Shown one piece after another: positions 62,482-64,000 of a DNA stretch of 64,000 nucleotides. Position numbers and translations under genes: made by a program. The notes under the pieces were generated by a model, which was not told where the DNA came from, ran no database searches, and saw only the letters and a list, made by a program, of their open reading frames with translations. The stretch covers positions 33,720 to 97,719 of the forward strand of contig BOKF01000032.1 of assembly GCA_016860845.1 (NCBI GenBank). The letters are read 5' to 3'. Source of the DNA: Chloroflexota bacterium (GTDB taxonomy: Bacteria; Chloroflexota; Anaerolineae; 4572-78; J111). The number at the start of each line of letters is the position of its first letter. Positions within the stretch are counted from its first letter, which is position 1.

Positions 62482-63138
62482 CTAAACGCGTTCCACCTGT
62501 AAAAAATCAAGTGAGATGGGTGTTTCGCGGCCAAAGAAGCTGACCAAAACTCTAACACTGGCCCGATCTAAATCTATTTCGTCCACCGTGCCCATAAAAT
62601 CTTCAAAGGGACCTTCGACAATTCGCACTTTTTGGCCCACCTTGAAGCTGACTTTAATCTTGGGCGCTTCGGCATCCATTCGTTTGAGAATTTTATCCAC
62701 CTCATCCGGTCGAAGCGGAGTGGGCTTATTGCCAAAGCCCACAAAACCGGTTACACCGGGCGTATTCCTAACGACATACCAGGAGTCCTCGTCCATAATC
62801 ATTTCAACCAAGATATAGCCCGGAAATACGCGCCGTTCTATCGTGCGCCGATGCCCATCTTTAAGCTCTACTTCTTCCTCGGTCGGCACGACTACCTGGA
62901 AAATCTTATCCTGCATCTCCATTGACTCGATCCGGTGCAGTAGATTCTTCTGTACCTTGTTCTCATAGCCGGAGTAGCTGTGAATGACAAACCATTCCGT
63001 CCCTTCGGGTCGAGCCTTTTGTTCGTCAGCAGCTTCGAGATTCAGGGGTTCCATCTTTTCAGGAGAAGCTTCTGCATGAGATGCTTCCTCTTTGGTAATC
63101 TCAGCCACTGCTCCTGTTGTTTTCTTTTTCTTGGCCAT
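62482..63138 (-). CDS. nusG: Transcription termination/antitermination factor NusG
   Basis: 218 residues, about 35 more than Escherichia coli NusG owing to a charged N-terminal extension (KKKKTTGAVAEITKEEASHA, 20). The NGN domain starts EWFVIHSYSGYENKVQKNLL (20) and contains RRVFPGYILVEM and VRNTPGVTGFVG. The KOW domain is FKVGQKVRIVEGPFEDFMGT (20). It binds RNA polymerase and links it to ribosomes or Rho. It follows secE in the usual order. Confidence 0.95.
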   Translation of the reverse strand: MAKKKKTTGAVAEITKEEASHAEASPEKMEPLNLEAADEQKARPEGTEWFVIHSYSGYENKVQKNLLHRIESMEMQDKIFQVVVPTEEEVELKDGHRRTIERRVFPGYILVEMIMDEDSWYVVRNTPGVTGFVGFGNKPTPLRPDEVDKILKRMDAEAPKIKVSFKVGQKVRIVEGPFEDFMGTVDEIDLDRASVRVLVSFFGRETPISLDFLQVERV

Positions 63139-63179
63139 AAACTTACTCTTCCAAACCTACTACGCCGCCAACAATAAGG

Positions 63180-63488
63180 TTATTCTTGTTGGCTATTCAC
63201 ATAAAAAGCTGCCGCTCCAGCAATAAAAAGCACTACGGCAGCCCCAATCCAAAGGTAGTCACCTCGAATAACTCCCGCCGTGACTAACTGAAAAATATAA
63301 TCCAATAATCCCAAGAACATCGCCATAGCGATGGTGACACTGACCACAATGACGGTTAGATTCTTGGTCTCGTCGCGGGTAGGCCAAACGACTTTGCGTA
63401 ATTCGGCGCGCGTTTCTTTGAGATATTTAACAATGAAGTTATCCTCTTTAGGAGTTACCGCCGCTGTAGTGGATTTCGATTTTGCCAT
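63180..63488 (-). CDS. secE: Preprotein translocase subunit SecE
   Basis: 102 residues from the ATG at 63488 (GAGGAG about 11 nt upstream). The amphipathic motif FIVKYLKETRAELRKVVWPT (20) and the helix LTVIVVSVTIAMAMFLGLLD (20) are canonical. After the usual SecE end (LLDYIFQLV) there is a second hydrophobic helix YLWIGAAVVLFIAGAAAFYV (20), so this SecE has two C-terminal membrane helices instead of one. Part of SecYEG. Confidence 0.9.
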   Translation of the reverse strand: MAKSKSTTAAVTPKEDNFIVKYLKETRAELRKVVWPTRDETKNLTVIVVSVTIAMAMFLGLLDYIFQLVTAGVIRGDYLWIGAAVVLFIAGAAAFYVNSQQE

Positions 63489-63566
63489 GTTCGTGCGCGC
63501 TCCTCTCAAGCTCTCCAACGACCACCAACTGCAGACGGCTAAACCACCATTTAATATAAATAACCT

Positions 63567-63598
63567 GGCGGTCAGCCGTCAGTCGTCAGTAGTCTTTA
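63567..63598. repeat. Heptad tract (gcggtca family)
   Basis: gcggtca, gccgtca, gtcgtca, gtagtct at 7-bp spacing, in the gap between rpmG and secE and one base before the rpmG stop codon. Confidence 0.6.
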
Positions 63599-63763
63599 CT
63601 ACTTGGTTTCACGATGAGGCCGGTGACACCGGCATCGTGGACAATACTTCTTAAACTCCAGCCGGCTCGGATCATTGCGGCGATTTTTCTCCGAGGTGTA
63701 ATTGCGCTCGCCGCACTCCGTGCAAGCCAGGGTCATAACCATGCGTACTGCTTTTTTAGCCAT
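63599..63763 (-). CDS. rpmG: 50S ribosomal protein L33, zinc-binding form
   Basis: 54 residues from the ATG at 63763. Sequence [20 protein letters not shown] (20) and [20 protein letters not shown] (20) shows both CxxC pairs, so this is the zinc-binding (C+) form. It lies between tuf and secE, the usual place. The stop codon adjoins a heptad repeat tract. A tRNA-Trp gene often found here is absent. Confidence 0.95.
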   Translation of the reverse strand: MAKKAVRMVMTLACTECGERNYTSEKNRRNDPSRLEFKKYCPRCRCHRPHRETK

Positions 63764-63768
63764 AATTC

Positions 63769-63810
63769 ACAAAAAGAGGGTTGAGAGGACTGCCCATCTC
63801 TCGACCCTCT
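63769..63810 (-). terminator. Terminator after tuf
   Basis: On the minus strand AGAGGGTCGAGAG pairs with CTCTCAACCCTCT (one mismatch) and TTTTTG follows, between tuf and rpmG. Confidence 0.75.
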
Positions 63811-63873
63811 GACTCCTTTCTACAAAAAGCCAGTCAATTACGAGTCGTGTTGCTGCAAACTACTCGAAAGAGG

Positions 63874-64000
63874 TTACGCAATAATTTTGGTGATCACACC
63901 GGCGCCAACCGTCCGCCCACCTTCCCGAATGGCGAACTTCGACCCGTCTTCCAACGCTACCGGCACAATCAACTTCACATCCAAGGTGATGTTGTCCCCT
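63874..64000 (-). CDS. tuf: Elongation factor Tu, C-terminal end
   Basis: The last 41 codons of EF-Tu domain 3, cut by the window edge: [20 protein letters not shown] (20), then [20 protein letters not shown] (20), Ala, stop. EF-Tu brings aminoacyl-tRNA to the ribosome. It heads the minus-strand ribosomal cluster. Confidence 0.97.
   Translation of the reverse strand, partial: GDNITLDVKLIVPVALEDGSKFAIREGGRTVGAGVITKIIA

Noticed and set aside
1431..63598. Repeat tracts considered as CRISPR arrays
   Set aside because: Units are 7-8 bp, contiguous without spacers, and no cas gene is present.
63490..63598. Search for the tRNA-Trp gene often found between rpmG and secE
   Set aside because: No cloverleaf or GTTCRANNC motif is visible; only a heptad tract.

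Overview
The window looks like a chromosomal piece of a Chloroflexota bacterium (Anaerolineae-like). This is inferred from gene families, not from an rRNA gene. Pointers are large PTPS-related membrane proteins, exported proteins with Thr/Pro-rich linkers, a Sec-exported lipoprotein (clade II type) nitrous oxide reductase, a nucleotidyltransferase/phosphomannomutase fusion, and Gram-positive-style leader RNAs (a T-box and an L10 leader). No rRNA, tRNA, CRISPR array, prophage or intact insertion sequence was seen.

Layout. 1-9.7 kb: end of an SH3/Ig-like exported protein, a DinB-fold protein, a 963-residue membrane protein and two related membrane-anchored glycoside hydrolases. 9.8-17.4 kb: translation genes on the minus strand (prmC, grpB-like, prfA) and an operon driven by a threonine-type T-box that encodes an unknown protein and two threonyl-tRNA synthetases. 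17.3-21 kb: a receiver-only regulator, a small membrane protein and a complete NarX/NarL-type two-component pair. 21-27.5 kb: ruvB, a decayed REP-associated transposase with a perfect 32-bp palindrome, a lipoprotein, queA, a YgjP-like metalloprotease, an epimerase, a phosphoribosyltransferase and comEA.

27.5-43.1 kb is an anaerobic-respiration island. One half holds small four-helix proteins, an NnrS-like protein, a cupin, a FAD oxidoreductase, a YwiC-like protein and a zinc ribbon. The other half is a full nos operon: ferredoxin, nosZ, a four-helix protein, a nosD-nosF fusion, nosY, nosL, a protoglobin/MoaD-like fusion and two cytochromes c. A Crp/Fnr regulator sits at its head, and three GTGAC-N4-GTCAC-like boxes lie at class-II distance from -10 elements, so the island looks like one regulon.

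43-57 kb: rpe, a 2-keto-3-deoxy-arabinonate dehydratase-like enzyme with its IclR regulator and three matching operators, two SIMPL proteins around an OmpR-type two-component system, an ATP-grasp ligase, an exported peptidase, Mpg, a cyclase and a ComDE-like decarboxylase. 57-64 kb: a sugar nucleotidyltransferase/mutase fusion facing the tuf-rpmG-secE-nusG-rplK-rplA-rplJ-rplL cluster.

The most striking genome-scale feature is a set of about 20 short tracts of degenerate 7-bp or 8-bp tandem units, usually arranged as inverted pairs. They lie between genes, supply stop codons to genes, and lie in frame inside prmC, queA, an exported peptidase, nosL and (five times) one membrane-protein gene.
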